Assembly (NCBI RefSeq): GCF_963675395.1
Contig: NZ_OY776223.1
Location: forward strand, 2,046,001-2,110,000
Length of the DNA stretch: 64,000 nt
Reading direction: 5' to 3'
DNA from: an uncultured Vibrio sp.
Lineage (GTDB): Bacteria > Pseudomonadota > Gammaproteobacteria > Enterobacterales > Vibrionaceae
Both the position numbers and the translations under genes were made by a program. Below the pieces are notes generated by a model. It was not told where the DNA came from and did no database searches. It saw nothing but the letters and a program-made list of their open reading frames with translations. Positions 42,135 to 51,686 of the stretch are shown here, piece after piece. How positions within the stretch are numbered: position 1 is the stretch's first letter; every line of letters starts with the position of its first letter.

Positions 42135-42365
42135 AAGGAACCCTAAAATTGAAAGGAACACATTCTAAGTCTGACAAATTTCTTTCTATAAGCCAGACGA
42201 CTTTGGTCTAAATTCAGAATATTGAAACCCAAGCTTTTTAATTTTTAATACATTGTGTTCCATCGAGGAAACGGTAAGTTGCCGATTCTTCCCTTTTTCT
42301 GCTCTGCATAGCGATCCATAATCCACGCTCAAAACGTTGGTGCTCCCATTCTTAGGATAAAAATA

Positions 42366-43556
42366 ATGTTGAAACCTTCTCCGTATGGCTGGATATCCCA
42401 GTACTTTCTCGGATTCTTTTTTGCGTATGGCGTCTATCTGCCATTTTGGTCATTGTGGTTTGAAGAGCAGGGTATTACGCCGACTGATATTGGCTTGCTC
42501 GTTGGCTTAGGCTTGGCAACGCGTTGTGTGGCGAATCTAGTGATTACTCCTCGTGTGCACAGAGTGGAGCGTTTGATGCCAGCGTTACGTTGGTTAAGCT
42601 TTGCTGGTCTTATATTTGTTGGATTTCACTTTTTTACCGGCGGCCACTTTTGGCTAATGGCGTTGGCAACCGTATTGTTTAACTTATGTTGCGGACCAAT
42701 CATTCCACTCTCGGATGCGATGGCTAACTATTACGCACGTTTACGAGTGCTCGATTACGGGCGTGCACGTTTATGGGGTTCGCTTGCATTTATCGCGGGT
42801 TCTACCGTGGTGGGGTATTTAGTCGCTGAGTTTGGTGCGAATATGATTCTGTATACTGCGATGTTCGGCTTGTTTATCGCCTTGTTGTTTGCGATGCGTA
42901 TGACCAGCCCAATGCCAGTAACCCTAGGCAGTCAGCATGCAGAACGTCCTAAATTGTCGGCACTGTTAACCGAGAAATCTGTCCTTAAGTTTTTAGTGCT
43001 TGTATCACTGATTCAGGGCAGTCATGCCGCTTATTACGGGTTTAGCGCGATCCACTGGAAGTCGTCTGGACACTCTGAAGATGTGATTGGCTACCTTTGG
43101 AGTTTAGGTGTGGCGGCGGAGGTTGCCGTGTTTGCACTCAGTAAGCGCCTGTTCGCGGGTCGGTCTTTGCGTACCTTGTTTGTCATTGCGGCCTGCGGCG
43201 TGATGATGCGTTGGGGGATTACGGCAGGCACAACGTCAATTTTTGCTTTAGTTATCGCTCAGCTACTGCATGGCGTTACTTTTGCGGCAGCACACATTGC
43301 GGCGATTCAATACATTCAAAACTCTTCTGAGAATAAAATGGTTGCCTTGCAGGCGCTGTACAACGCGATTGCGCTTGGGGCGTTTACTGCCCTAATGACC
43401 GTTCTTAGTGGCTGGGCGTATGAGCATTGGGGGGCGATCGTATTCTGGGGTATGGCGGTAATGGGGCTGATTGCCTTGTTCATTAAGCTGGATCCGCAAG
43501 AGCCTGAGCAGCATGTGATTGACTTATCTGACAAAGCGCTTGAAACACAGAATTAG
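42366..43556 (+). CDS. MFS transporter, HcaT / 3-phenylpropionate type
   Basis: 396-residue inner-membrane protein with about 12 hydrophobic segments, of the MFS_1-like group that includes E. coli HcaT (a putative 3-phenylpropionate transporter). N-terminal features are YFLGFFFAYGVYLPFWSLW and the GLLVGLGLATRCVANLVITP loop between helices 2 and 3; DYGRARLWGSLAFI (~135-148) is a family hallmark. No aromatic-degradation genes are nearby, so the true substrate is open. A terminator follows immediately. Confidence 0.85.
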   Translation: MLKPSPYGWISQYFLGFFFAYGVYLPFWSLWFEEQGITPTDIGLLVGLGLATRCVANLVITPRVHRVERLMPALRWLSFAGLIFVGFHFFTGGHFWLMALATVLFNLCCGPIIPLSDAMANYYARLRVLDYGRARLWGSLAFIAGSTVVGYLVAEFGANMILYTAMFGLFIALLFAMRMTSPMPVTLGSQHAERPKLSALLTEKSVLKFLVLVSLIQGSHAAYYGFSAIHWKSSGHSEDVIGYLWSLGVAAEVAVFALSKRLFAGRSLRTLFVIAACGVMMRWGITAGTTSIFALVIAQLLHGVTFAAAHIAAIQYIQNSSENKMVALQALYNAIALGAFTALMTVLSGWAYEHWGAIVFWGMAVMGLIALFIKLDPQEPEQHVIDLSDKALETQN

Positions 43557-43616
43557 ACTTCTGTGACAAAGGTTAAAAACTAATCTTTGTCTCTGTTGTG
43601 AAAGCAGTGTTAAATG

Positions 43617-43643
43617 AAACCTCTCCTTTGCGGAGAGGTTTTT
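43617..43643 (+). terminator. terminator between MFS gene and crbS
   Basis: Perfect 9-bp stem AACCTCTCC / GGAGAGGTT and T5. It overlaps the longest open frame of the next gene, which argues for that gene's later start at 43677. Confidence 0.9.
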
Positions 43644-43676
43644 GTTTGTTGTAAGCAAGGTCAGAAAGGATATCGG

Positions 43677-46600
43677 ATGCAAGGATGGCTGGTGGTTCCC
43701 GTTTCTTTAGCGTATTTGGGGGCCCTATTTATAATCGCGTGGTATGGAGACAATCAGCGCAGGTGGCTGGCTAAGTGGCGACCTTGGATCTACAGTTTGT
43801 CTATTGCTGTGTATTGTACCTCCTGGACCTTCTACGGCACTGTGGGGCAAGCGAGCAGCAACCCCTGGTCTTTTCTGCCTATCTATATTGCTCCGATTCT
43901 GGTCTTTACGCTTGGTTGGCGAGTGCTTGCCAGACTGATATTGATTGCCAAGCGTGAACACATTACTTCGATTGCTGATTTCATTGGTGCTCGTTACGGT
44001 AAATCGCAAGGGCTGGCGGTTGCGGTGACGCTGATTGCCGTCGCAGGGATTCTTCCTTACATCGCATTGCAGTTGCGTGGTATCACCATGGGACTGGAAA
44101 TCATTGCACCTGAGCTGGCGACGGACTTTGGTTATCAGAACGACAGCGTCTCCTGGTTTGTGGTCATGGCATTGGCCATCTTTACCATCTTGTTCGGCAC
44201 ACGCCACATTGATAATACCGAGCACCACCGGGGCATGATGATGGCGATCGCCTTTGAGTCGATCATTAAACTGATTGCGTTTTTAGTGGTTGGTGTGTTT
44301 ATTGTCTGGTTGGCGATGAGCGCAGAAAACCTCAGTCTGATAGACGTGGCGACGGAAACCTATCAGCCACCAAATATTCCGACCATACTGATTCATACTG
44401 TACTCACCATGCTGGCGATCGTCTGTTTACCGCGTCAGTTTCATACCATGGTAGTCGAAAACGAGCGCGCTCAGGATCTGCATGTCGCCCGCTGGTTATT
44501 CCCGATTTATCTGATCTTGATGGGGATTTTTGTACTGCCGATTGCGTGGGTAGGGCAAGGGCTGTTGAGTGGCGCGTCACCGGACACCTATGTTATCAGC
44601 GTACCGATGGCGGTTGGTGCCAGTGAGATTGCTTTACTGGCGTTCCTTGGTGGTACATCTGCGGCGAGTGGAATGGTGATTGTCTCGACCATTGCGTTAG
44701 CCATCATGGTTTCGAATGATTTGGCGATGCCGCTGCTTTTGCGCCGTATGCGTCTGTCGCAACGTAATCATCAGCACTTTTCACAGTTGTTGCTGCGTAT
44801 CCGTCGTGCTCTTATTCTGCTTCTTTTGATTGGTGCATGGGGCTTCTACCAAGCACTTGATAGTATCCACTCACTCTCTGCGATAGGGTTTCTCTCATTT
44901 GCAGCCATCACCCAATTTGCACCGGCACTGATTGGAGGGATGTATTGGCGTCAGGGAAACAAAAAGGGCGTTTATGTCGGTCTTGCGGTTGGCTTTACCA
45001 TTTGGTTGATCACATTGATGAGCCAAACCGACATGTTAGCAGGCAACGCCAGCAGTAACTTCTTGATTTGGCTTATCACACCACCGGAGATGCTAAGCCA
45101 GTCTAATATTGCGGTTTCCGACTGGGGAATGATTCTCAGCGTAGCGGCGAATACCGCCTGTTTTGTCGTGGTTTCTTTAGCCACTCGCCCAAGCCTAAGT
45201 GAGCGCTTACAATCGGCTTCCTTTATTGGTACACCATTGCCAGAAAGCGAAAATATGAGCCTGTACCAGAGCCGCGTGACCGTGGCTGAGTTGGAGATGC
45301 TTGCTTCTCGTTTTGTTGGACGATCGCGAGTGAAGGTCGCTTTCCAGGCTTATTGGAGCCAGCAGCGTGAAGAGCTGATGCCGAACCAGCAAGCACCGTC
45401 TTCATTGATACGGCATACAGAGCGTGTATTGGCAGGCGTATTTGGTGCTTCTTCTGCAAAGTTAGTACTTACTTCTGCTCTACAAGGTAGGAATATGCAG
45501 TTGGAAGAAGTGGCGACCATCGTCGATGAAGCCTCTGAACTGTACGATTTCAGCCGAGGATTACTGCAAGGGGCGATTGAGCACATCGGTCAGGGTATCG
45601 CGGTAGTCGATAAGCAATTACGGCTGGTGGCATGGAACCAACGTTATCTCGAGTTATTTGAGTTTCCTCCCGGTCTAATTCAGGTTGGTCGTCCGATCGC
45701 GGATGTGATTCGCCACAATGCGGAGCAAGGGCTATGTGGCCCAGGTGATACAGATGACCATGTCCGTCGTCGGGTTTACCATCTTGAGCAAGGGACTCGA
45801 CATACCTCTTCGCGTGTCCGCCCTGATGGACGAGTGATTGAAGTGCAGGGGAATCCGATGCCGGGTGGTGGCTTTGTTATGAGTTTTACTGACATCACCG
45901 TGTTCCGCGATGCCGAGCAAGCACTAAAAGAGGCAAACGAGACGCTCGAGGAGCGTGTACGACTTCGGACGCACGAGCTAGAGCTACTCAACAAACAGTT
46001 GGTGGCGGCGACACAACGTTCAGATTTAGAGTCTAAGTCGAAATCACGTTTTTTAGCCGCGGTAAGCCACGACTTGATGCAGCCGCTGAATGCTGCCAGG
46101 CTTTTTGCGTCTTCACTTTCTGAAGTAGCCAAAGACGATGAGGTGAAAAAGCTCTCCTCTCATATCGAAAGCGCGCTCGGAGCCGCAGAAGATTTGATTG
46201 GCGACTTGCTGGATATTTCTCGTCTTGAGTCGGGTAAGCTAGAAGTTCATGTATGCGGTTTTGCCGTGAATGATGTACTGGCAAACTTAAATGCCGAGTT
46301 CAGTGCGTTGGCAAAACAACAGGGTATTGAGTTCACCATGATTCCTTCGTCGTTGACGGTCAAGTCAGACCCCAAACTCCTGCGCCGAGTGGTACAAAAC
46401 TTCCTCACCAATGCGTTCCGCTACAGCCCAAATGGCAAAGTGGCTTTGGGTGTTCGGCGTGTTAAAGGACGCGTGCGTATTGATGTCTGGGACAATGGTA
46501 TGGGCATCGAGGAAGAGAAACAGCAAGAGATCTTTGAAGAATTTAACCGAGGATCTCAAGTTCGCTCGGATCAGGGATTAGGTTTGGGGCTTGCGATCTC

Positions 46601-47111
46601 GAAAGGGATATCACAGGTGCTGGGGCATGAAATTTCGATGCGTTCATGGCATGGCAAAGGCAGTGTTTTCTCGATCACGCTCGACAGAGCCGAGAGCGTG
46701 CAGGTTCTTAACACAGTGAAGATGCCAAGCAGTGCTCAGTATGAACTTTGTCACCTGAAAATTCTTTGTGTCGACAATGAGCCTGATATTTTGGTTGGCA
46801 TGGAAAACTTATTGTCACGTTGGGGATGCGATACTCGTCTGGCCACCGACTTGGTCGGAAGTCTGCAAGCGTTGGATGGTGGCTGGGTACCTGATGTGAT
46901 TTTCTCCGATTATCGATTGGATAACGGACGCACGGGATTAGAAGTGTTGCAACAGTGCCGCCTCCGCTTAGGTAATCGCTTTGAAGGTGTCATCATCAGT
47001 GCCGACCGTAACGACGATATGCTGGACGGGATTAAAGCGAATGGATTTAGCTTTATTGCTAAACCCGTTAAACCATTGAAGTTACGTTCGGTGCTAAACC
47101 GAGTTGCCTAG
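43677..47111 (+). CDS. crbS: hybrid sensor kinase with SSS transporter domain (CrbS-like)
   Basis: About 1144 residues. A PutP-type sodium/solute symporter region with about 12-13 membrane helices (~1-510) is followed by a linker, then a PAS domain (~620-735). A coiled coil (~735-780) leads to HisKA with KSRFLAAVSHDLMQPLN (phospho-His near 792), and HATPase_c with NFLTNAFRYSPNGK, DVWDNGMGI and GLGLGLAISKG. The C-terminal receiver domain has DNEPD, Asp in IFSDYRLDNG and Lys in FIAKPVKP. This architecture matches CrbS of V. cholerae, which with CrbR switches on acs. The ATG at 43677 has an AGAAAGGA ribosome site 7 bp upstream. Confidence 0.88.
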   Translation: MQGWLVVPVSLAYLGALFIIAWYGDNQRRWLAKWRPWIYSLSIAVYCTSWTFYGTVGQASSNPWSFLPIYIAPILVFTLGWRVLARLILIAKREHITSIADFIGARYGKSQGLAVAVTLIAVAGILPYIALQLRGITMGLEIIAPELATDFGYQNDSVSWFVVMALAIFTILFGTRHIDNTEHHRGMMMAIAFESIIKLIAFLVVGVFIVWLAMSAENLSLIDVATETYQPPNIPTILIHTVLTMLAIVCLPRQFHTMVVENERAQDLHVARWLFPIYLILMGIFVLPIAWVGQGLLSGASPDTYVISVPMAVGASEIALLAFLGGTSAASGMVIVSTIALAIMVSNDLAMPLLLRRMRLSQRNHQHFSQLLLRIRRALILLLLIGAWGFYQALDSIHSLSAIGFLSFAAITQFAPALIGGMYWRQGNKKGVYVGLAVGFTIWLITLMSQTDMLAGNASSNFLIWLITPPEMLSQSNIAVSDWGMILSVAANTACFVVVSLATRPSLSERLQSASFIGTPLPESENMSLYQSRVTVAELEMLASRFVGRSRVKVAFQAYWSQQREELMPNQQAPSSLIRHTERVLAGVFGASSAKLVLTSALQGRNMQLEEVATIVDEASELYDFSRGLLQGAIEHIGQGIAVVDKQLRLVAWNQRYLELFEFPPGLIQVGRPIADVIRHNAEQGLCGPGDTDDHVRRRVYHLEQGTRHTSSRVRPDGRVIEVQGNPMPGGGFVMSFTDITVFRDAEQALKEANETLEERVRLRTHELELLNKQLVAATQRSDLESKSKSRFLAAVSHDLMQPLNAARLFASSLSEVAKDDEVKKLSSHIESALGAAEDLIGDLLDISRLESGKLEVHVCGFAVNDVLANLNAEFSALAKQQGIEFTMIPSSLTVKSDPKLLRRVVQNFLTNAFRYSPNGKVALGVRRVKGRVRIDVWDNGMGIEEEKQQEIFEEFNRGSQVRSDQGLGLGLAISKGISQVLGHEISMRSWHGKGSVFSITLDRAESVQVLNTVKMPSSAQYELCHLKILCVDNEPDILVGMENLLSRWGCDTRLATDLVGSLQALDGGWVPDVIFSDYRLDNGRTGLEVLQQCRLRLGNRFEGVIISADRNDDMLDGIKANGFSFIAKPVKPLKLRSVLNRVA

Positions 47112-47126
47112 CTGTTATTTCAACAA

Positions 47127-47148
47127 GAGACCTCTGGCTGGAGGTCTC
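47127..47148. terminator. hairpin between convergent crbS and fumC
   Basis: 8-bp stem GAGACCTC / GAGGTCTC with a 6-nt loop; flanking T/A tracts are poor, so efficiency is doubtful. Confidence 0.5.
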
Positions 47149-47167
47149 AGTATTGTTAGTTCGTACG

Positions 47168-48553
47168 TTACTCAGCGACACCGCCTTGTGTCAGCTTGGC
47201 CGGATTGAGCAGCCTTTTCAGAGTTGTGCGGTCTAAGTCAGTTTCTTCTTCTGCGACATCAATGATCGCTCGTCCTTGTTTATAGGCTTTTTTTGCTATT
47301 TCGGCGGCTTTCAGGTAACCGATCACCGGGTTAAGTGCCGTCACCAGAATCGGGTTCTTGGCTAATGCCACATCGAGGTTATCTTGCCTAACTTCAAACG
47401 TTGCAATCGCTTTGTCTGCCAATGCTGTGGCACTGTTGGATAATAGTTCGATACTTTCCAGTACATTATGAGCAATGACTGGTAGCATCACATTGAGTTG
47501 GAAATTACCTGACTGGCCTGCAATAGTAATCGTGGTGTCATTGCCTATCACCTGAGCACAGGCCATGGCAGCGGCTTCGGGAATGACAGGGTTGACTTTC
47601 CCCGGCATGATAGAAGAACCCGGCTGTAGGCCCTGTAATTCGATTTCACCTAACCCTGCTAGCGGACCGGAATTCATCCAGCGAAGATCGTTCGCGATCT
47701 TCAGGATCGCAACGGCTGCTGTTTTAAGTTGTCCGGATAGGGCAACGATCGCGTCCTGACTGCTGAGATTGAAAAAGAAATTCGGGCTGGATGAAAATAT
47801 CACTTTGGTGGACTGAGATAGGTTATCCGTGAATAGCGCGGCAAAACGTGGATCGGCATTGATCCCTGTACCTACCGCAGTGCCACCTTGTGCCAAAGCT
47901 TTTATAGCAGGCAGAGTATGCTCTATTGCTTGTTTGGCATGCTCAATCTGAAACTGCCAGCCACCGAGCTCTTGTGAGAAGGTAATTGGCATCGCGTCCA
48001 TCAGGTGAGTTCGGCCTGTTTTGACCACATCTTTTAAATCCTGCTGTTTAGTGCTCAGCGTATGGATAAGGTGGTTGAGCGCTGGGAGCAACTGTTTTTC
48101 GATCGATAGTGCGGTACTCACTTGAATCGCGGTTGGTACCACATCGTTACTGCTTTGACCCATATTGACGTGATCATTTGGGCTCACGCTTTCACCAAGG
48201 CTCTGGGAAGCCAGCGTCGCGATCACTTCATTGGCATTCATATTTGAGCTGGTGCCTGACCCTGTTTGAAAAACATCAATCGGAAATTGTTCCAGATGTT
48301 GCCCATCGATAATGGTTTGCGCTGCATTAACTATCGCATCGGCGATCTTACCTTCTACTAAGCCCAGTTGAGCATTAGTCAGTGCGGCGGTTTGTTTGAT
48401 ATGTGCCAGCGCATGGATGAAGCCTTTAGGCATGGTGTGCTTACTGATAGAAAAATTATCAACGGCACGTTGGGTTTGAGCTTGATAGAGAGCATCGGCA
48501 GGGACTTTTACTTCGCCCATGCTGTCTTTTTCGATACGGAAGTGAGTGGCCAT
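47168..48553 (-). CDS. fumC: class II fumarate hydratase FumC
   Basis: 461-residue iron-independent fumarase (fumarate to malate). The superfamily signature GSSIMPGKVNP lies near residue 316, TGSGTSSNMNANEVIA around 96-111, and the catalytic-His segment GRTHLMDAMP around 183-192. The longer frame from 48592 adds 13 residues; MATHFRIEKDSMGEVKVP from 48553 is the normal beginning. It is transcribed toward crbS. Confidence 0.96.
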   Translation of the reverse strand: MATHFRIEKDSMGEVKVPADALYQAQTQRAVDNFSISKHTMPKGFIHALAHIKQTAALTNAQLGLVEGKIADAIVNAAQTIIDGQHLEQFPIDVFQTGSGTSSNMNANEVIATLASQSLGESVSPNDHVNMGQSSNDVVPTAIQVSTALSIEKQLLPALNHLIHTLSTKQQDLKDVVKTGRTHLMDAMPITFSQELGGWQFQIEHAKQAIEHTLPAIKALAQGGTAVGTGINADPRFAALFTDNLSQSTKVIFSSSPNFFFNLSSQDAIVALSGQLKTAAVAILKIANDLRWMNSGPLAGLGEIELQGLQPGSSIMPGKVNPVIPEAAAMACAQVIGNDTTITIAGQSGNFQLNVMLPVIAHNVLESIELLSNSATALADKAIATFEVRQDNLDVALAKNPILVTALNPVIGYLKAAEIAKKAYKQGRAIIDVAEEETDLDRTTLKRLLNPAKLTQGGVAE

Positions 48554-48622
48554 GGCTGTATCCTTGATAATCAATAAGGAGTCTTTTAACAACCATAGAT
48601 GATTTATTGGCGGATTGAGGAC

Positions 48623-48656
48623 AAAAAAGCCGACGCATGAATAGAGGTATCGGCTT
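48623..48656 (-). terminator. terminator of the exported-protein gene
   Basis: AAGCCGA / TCGGCTT outer stem with a long loop and U6 on the minus strand. Confidence 0.65.
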
Positions 48657-48706
48657 GGAGTAAGTGAGTTTTATCCCTACAATTCAGCTCAGCTTGTTAT
48701 TTTCCG

Positions 48707-49189
48707 TTATTCGGTAAACAGGGTTTCGTATTTTACGAAGGCGGTTTGAGTCTCGCCGTAGTAAAGTGTTCCTTCTGATTGAATGACGACTCTTAACCAA
48801 CTTTCTGCTGATTTTGGTCTAGGTAGGGTGATGTACCAGTTTTTACCTGCTTGATCGGCGGGTTTCATATCCACCGGTTTAGCGTTCTTTTCCTGGTTGG
48901 CAACCACAGAAACTTTTACGCCTTCCAGCGGATAAGCGGCATTCAGAGACAATTCTAAACGATCTTTTGTTAGTTTCTCTGAGCGAAACTTCACTTTAAA
49001 ATCGCCATTTTCCATATCACATAGACCACTGGTGTAGCGACAATTTGACTTGCTGGCCAATTTATAACTTTCACCTTCTTTCGCGGCATGAGGCTTTTCA
49101 CTTAATGCCATATCGGTACCGAAGTAGGCAATTAACGATAGGATCGGAGCGATTAACAGAGCAATAATTAAGTGCTTGTTTTTGAACAT
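48707..49189 (-). CDS. hypothetical exported / membrane-anchored protein next to actP
   Basis: 160 residues, not recognised. Residues 5-25 form one hydrophobic segment (KHLIIALLIAPILSLIAYFG) that could be an uncleaved anchor or a signal peptide. The rest is hydrophilic and beta-rich, with two cysteines in CRYTSGLC (~50-57) that could form a disulfide in the periplasm, and a repeating Val/Lys strand pattern (LEGVKVSVVANQ, SWLRVVIQSEG) suggesting an Ig-like fold. It lies 105 bp downstream of actP on the same strand, beyond a terminator, so partial cotranscription is possible. Confidence 0.7.
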   Translation of the reverse strand: MFKNKHLIIALLIAPILSLIAYFGTDMALSEKPHAAKEGESYKLASKSNCRYTSGLCDMENGDFKVKFRSEKLTKDRLELSLNAAYPLEGVKVSVVANQEKNAKPVDMKPADQAGKNWYITLPRPKSAESWLRVVIQSEGTLYYGETQTAFVKYETLFTE

Positions 49190-49241
49190 CTTGGCTTCCT
49201 TGCAACGACAGATTTCTAAATAGTAACTGAAAAATTAGAAT

Positions 49242-49277
49242 AAAAAAGCCCCGGACAGATGTTTCCAGACGGGGCTT
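49242..49277 (-). terminator. actP terminator
   Basis: AAGCCCCG / CGGGGCTT stem with U6 on the minus strand. Confidence 0.88.
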
Positions 49278-49294
49278 TGAGGTTGTAATTATAA

Positions 49295-51022
49295 TTAGTG
49301 ATCGACAGCTTCGCCTGCACCAACTGGAACACGTACGTGTTCAACCAGATCTTTTACTTCTTGAGGTGTTTCATCAGTGACTTTCGATACAGCAAACGCG
49401 ACAGCAAAGTTGAAGAGTGCACCGATTGCACCGAATGCATTAGGCTCAATGCCTAGGAACCAGTTACTGCCCCAGCTTTCTAGGTAAGTCCAATCAGCAA
49501 CAAACAAAATGCCTTTGTGTTGGAATACGTAGAAGAGTGTAATACCGATACCCGCGATCATACCTGCGATTGCACCTTCCTTGTTGATGGTCTTGCTGAA
49601 GATGCCCATCATTAGCGCTGGGAAGATTGAGGACGCTGCGAGACCAAAGGCCAGTGCCACGGTACCTGCCGCAAAACCCGGAGGGTGTAGCCCTAGGTAA
49701 CCCGCCGCAGCGATAGCCACCGCCATGGAAATCCGGCTGGCGAGCAGCTCTTTCTTCTCGGAAATATTCGGGTTGATAATACCTTTGATTAAGTCATGGG
49801 ATATCGCGGACGATATAGCCAACAACAGACCCGCAGCGGTTGATAATGCAGCCGCCAAGCCACCTGCCGCAACCAATGCGATTACCCAGTTTGGTAGTTT
49901 AGCGATCTCTGGGTTTGCCAGTACCATGATATCGTTATCTACACGTAGCTCGTTAGTAGCAGCATTTGAAGTGTATTGGATGTTGCCATCGCCGTTCTTA
50001 TCGTCAAAACCTAGCAGACCCGTTGTTTCCCAGTTTTTGAACCAAGCTGGACGTTCGTCATAAGCGAGGTGCTGACCAGGTGCTGGGTTAACCGTATTCA
50101 TAAGGTTTAGACGTGCCATTGCTGATACTGCTGGAGCGGTAGTGTAAAGAATAGCAATGAAAATTAGCGCCCAACCTGCAGATGTACGTGCGTCACGAAC
50201 CTTAGGCACCGTAAAGAAACGGATGATTACGTGTGGCAGACCCGCTGTACCGATCATCAGTGACATGGTGTAAACAAACATGTTTAGAGTGTCGCCGCGA
50301 ACCTGGGTGGTGTATTCACTAAACCCGAGTTCGGTCACCACCTGATCGAGCCGATCCAGCAGATAGACGTCGGTTCCCGCCATGGTACTACCAAGCCCAA
50401 TTTGTGGAATCGGGTTACCAGTTAGTTGCAGAGAGATAAAGATTGCAGGGATAGTGTAAGCAAGAATGAGTACGCAATATTGAGCAATCTGCGTGTAAGT
50501 AATACCTTTCATGCCGCCAAGTACAGCGTACATGAATACGATACACATACCGATCAGTAGACCTGTTGAGTAATCAACTTCCAGGAAACGACCGAATGCA
50601 ACGCCAACGCCTTTCATCTGACCAATAACGTAGGTTACCGATGCGATGATCAGACACACAACCGCTACGACGCGTGCAGTGTTCGAGTAGAAGCGCTCAC
50701 CGACAAACTCAGGCACGGTAAATTTACCGAACTTACGTAGGTAAGGAGCAAGAAGCAGAGCAAGCAGCACGTAACCACCAGTCCAACCCATTAGAAATAC
50801 AGAACCACCGTATCCCATGAAGGCAATCAGACCTGCCATCGAAATAAATGAAGCCGCTGACATCCAGTCTGCTGCTGTCGCCATACCGTTCGCGATTGGG
50901 TTTACACCACCACCCGCAACATAGAACTCTTTGGTTGAGCCAGCGCGCGCCCAAATTGCAATCCCGATGTACAGGATGAAGGTTGCACCAACAACCAGGT
51001 AGGTAATAGTTTTCAAATCCAT
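49295..51022 (-). CDS. actP: cation/acetate symporter, SSS family (ActP-like)
   Basis: 575-residue inner-membrane symporter with about 13-14 helices, of the sodium:solute symporter family. Hallmarks are STKEFYVAGGGVNPIANGMA near residues 29-48, ADWMSAASFISMAG (~50-63), and RFFTVP...ARTSAGWALIFI (~269-288). It belongs to the subgroup that is paired with a small DUF4212 protein rather than with YjcH; that partner is 12 bp upstream. An insert of about 60 hydrophilic residues (~320-380, DDKNGDGNIQ, a possible calcium-type loop) lies between helices. Acetate as substrate is inferred from family and from neighbours acs, crbS and crbR. Confidence 0.85.
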   Translation of the reverse strand: MDLKTITYLVVGATFILYIGIAIWARAGSTKEFYVAGGGVNPIANGMATAADWMSAASFISMAGLIAFMGYGGSVFLMGWTGGYVLLALLLAPYLRKFGKFTVPEFVGERFYSNTARVVAVVCLIIASVTYVIGQMKGVGVAFGRFLEVDYSTGLLIGMCIVFMYAVLGGMKGITYTQIAQYCVLILAYTIPAIFISLQLTGNPIPQIGLGSTMAGTDVYLLDRLDQVVTELGFSEYTTQVRGDTLNMFVYTMSLMIGTAGLPHVIIRFFTVPKVRDARTSAGWALIFIAILYTTAPAVSAMARLNLMNTVNPAPGQHLAYDERPAWFKNWETTGLLGFDDKNGDGNIQYTSNAATNELRVDNDIMVLANPEIAKLPNWVIALVAAGGLAAALSTAAGLLLAISSAISHDLIKGIINPNISEKKELLASRISMAVAIAAAGYLGLHPPGFAAGTVALAFGLAASSIFPALMMGIFSKTINKEGAIAGMIAGIGITLFYVFQHKGILFVADWTYLESWGSNWFLGIEPNAFGAIGALFNFAVAFAVSKVTDETPQEVKDLVEHVRVPVGAGEAVDH

Positions 51023-51034
51023 CTGAGTGACTCC

Positions 51035-51298
51035 TTACTCATCTACGCCGAATTCACGGTCGATTTTGCGCATCTTCCACGCGTAGTAAAAAATAATACC
51101 CAGGAAGGCGTAGATGGAGCCTTGTTGAGCGAACCAGAAACCAAGTTTGTATCCACCTAGTTGAAATTGATTTAGTACATCGACAAATAAAATGCCGCAG
51201 CCGAAAGACACAACGAACCAGATGACCATTAGGCCAATCATGAGCTTCACGTTTTTGTCCCAATAGGCTTTGGCTTTTTCTTCACTTTCAAATGCCAT
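51035..51298 (-). CDS. DUF4212 small membrane subunit
   Basis: 87-residue protein with two hydrophobic helices (~18-40, LMIGLMVIWFVVSFGCGILF, and ~50-72). Members of DUF4212 are found directly before SSS symporters and are thought to be accessory subunits. The start at 51298 (MAFESEEK) has a clear AAGGAG ribosome site; the longer frame to 51406 runs through a terminator hairpin and is rejected. Confidence 0.9.
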   Translation of the reverse strand: MAFESEEKAKAYWDKNVKLMIGLMVIWFVVSFGCGILFVDVLNQFQLGGYKLGFWFAQQGSIYAFLGIIFYYAWKMRKIDREFGVDE

Positions 51299-51404
51299 TG
51301 CCGTCTCCTTACGATTAGTATTGTTGTTAAAAAAATGTTTCACCATGTACATTAGCAAGGTGTTGGCAAGAACTCTTTTCAACTTTAGTCGGGGCATGAA
51401 AAAC

Positions 51405-51428
51405 AAAAAATGCCCGTAGAATGGGCGT
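51405..51428 (-). terminator. intrinsic terminator in the actP operon leader
   Basis: On the minus strand ACGCCC / GGGCAT with a 7-nt loop, then TTTTTTGTTTTT. It lies about 105 nt before the DUF4212 start, with no coding gene ahead of it. The remaining gap up to 51686 holds the promoters of actP and nhaP2, and a palindrome GTGATGATCAC at 51563-51573. Confidence 0.75.
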
Positions 51429-51686
51429 TTAAAGAGATTGTGGGAGAGTTTTGTAATGTTAATGAGGTGTTAAATTAGCCTAAGGTCTAATGCGAAATGA
51501 CACTATTCACCATTTATTTTTGCTGGCGTTATCTTTTCTTCATTGATTTCAGAAAACCTATGGTGATGATCACAATCCATTTGTTTACATAAAGTTTTCG
51601 TTGTAACTAGAGCGCTGAGACACAATAAAGCGGTAGACTAACGGTGTTACTTACGTTGGTCATAATTTTTATATTTGGGAGGGGGA

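Noticed and set aside
43725..44228. 167-residue minus-strand frame inside crbS
   Set aside because: Composition is low in hydrophobic residues and rich in Gln/His/Arg; typical antisense shadow of a membrane-protein gene.
51563..51573. GTGATGATCAC considered as a CRP site
   Set aside because: The half-sites are too close (CRP needs six bases between TGTGA and TCACA); kept only as an unexplained palindrome.
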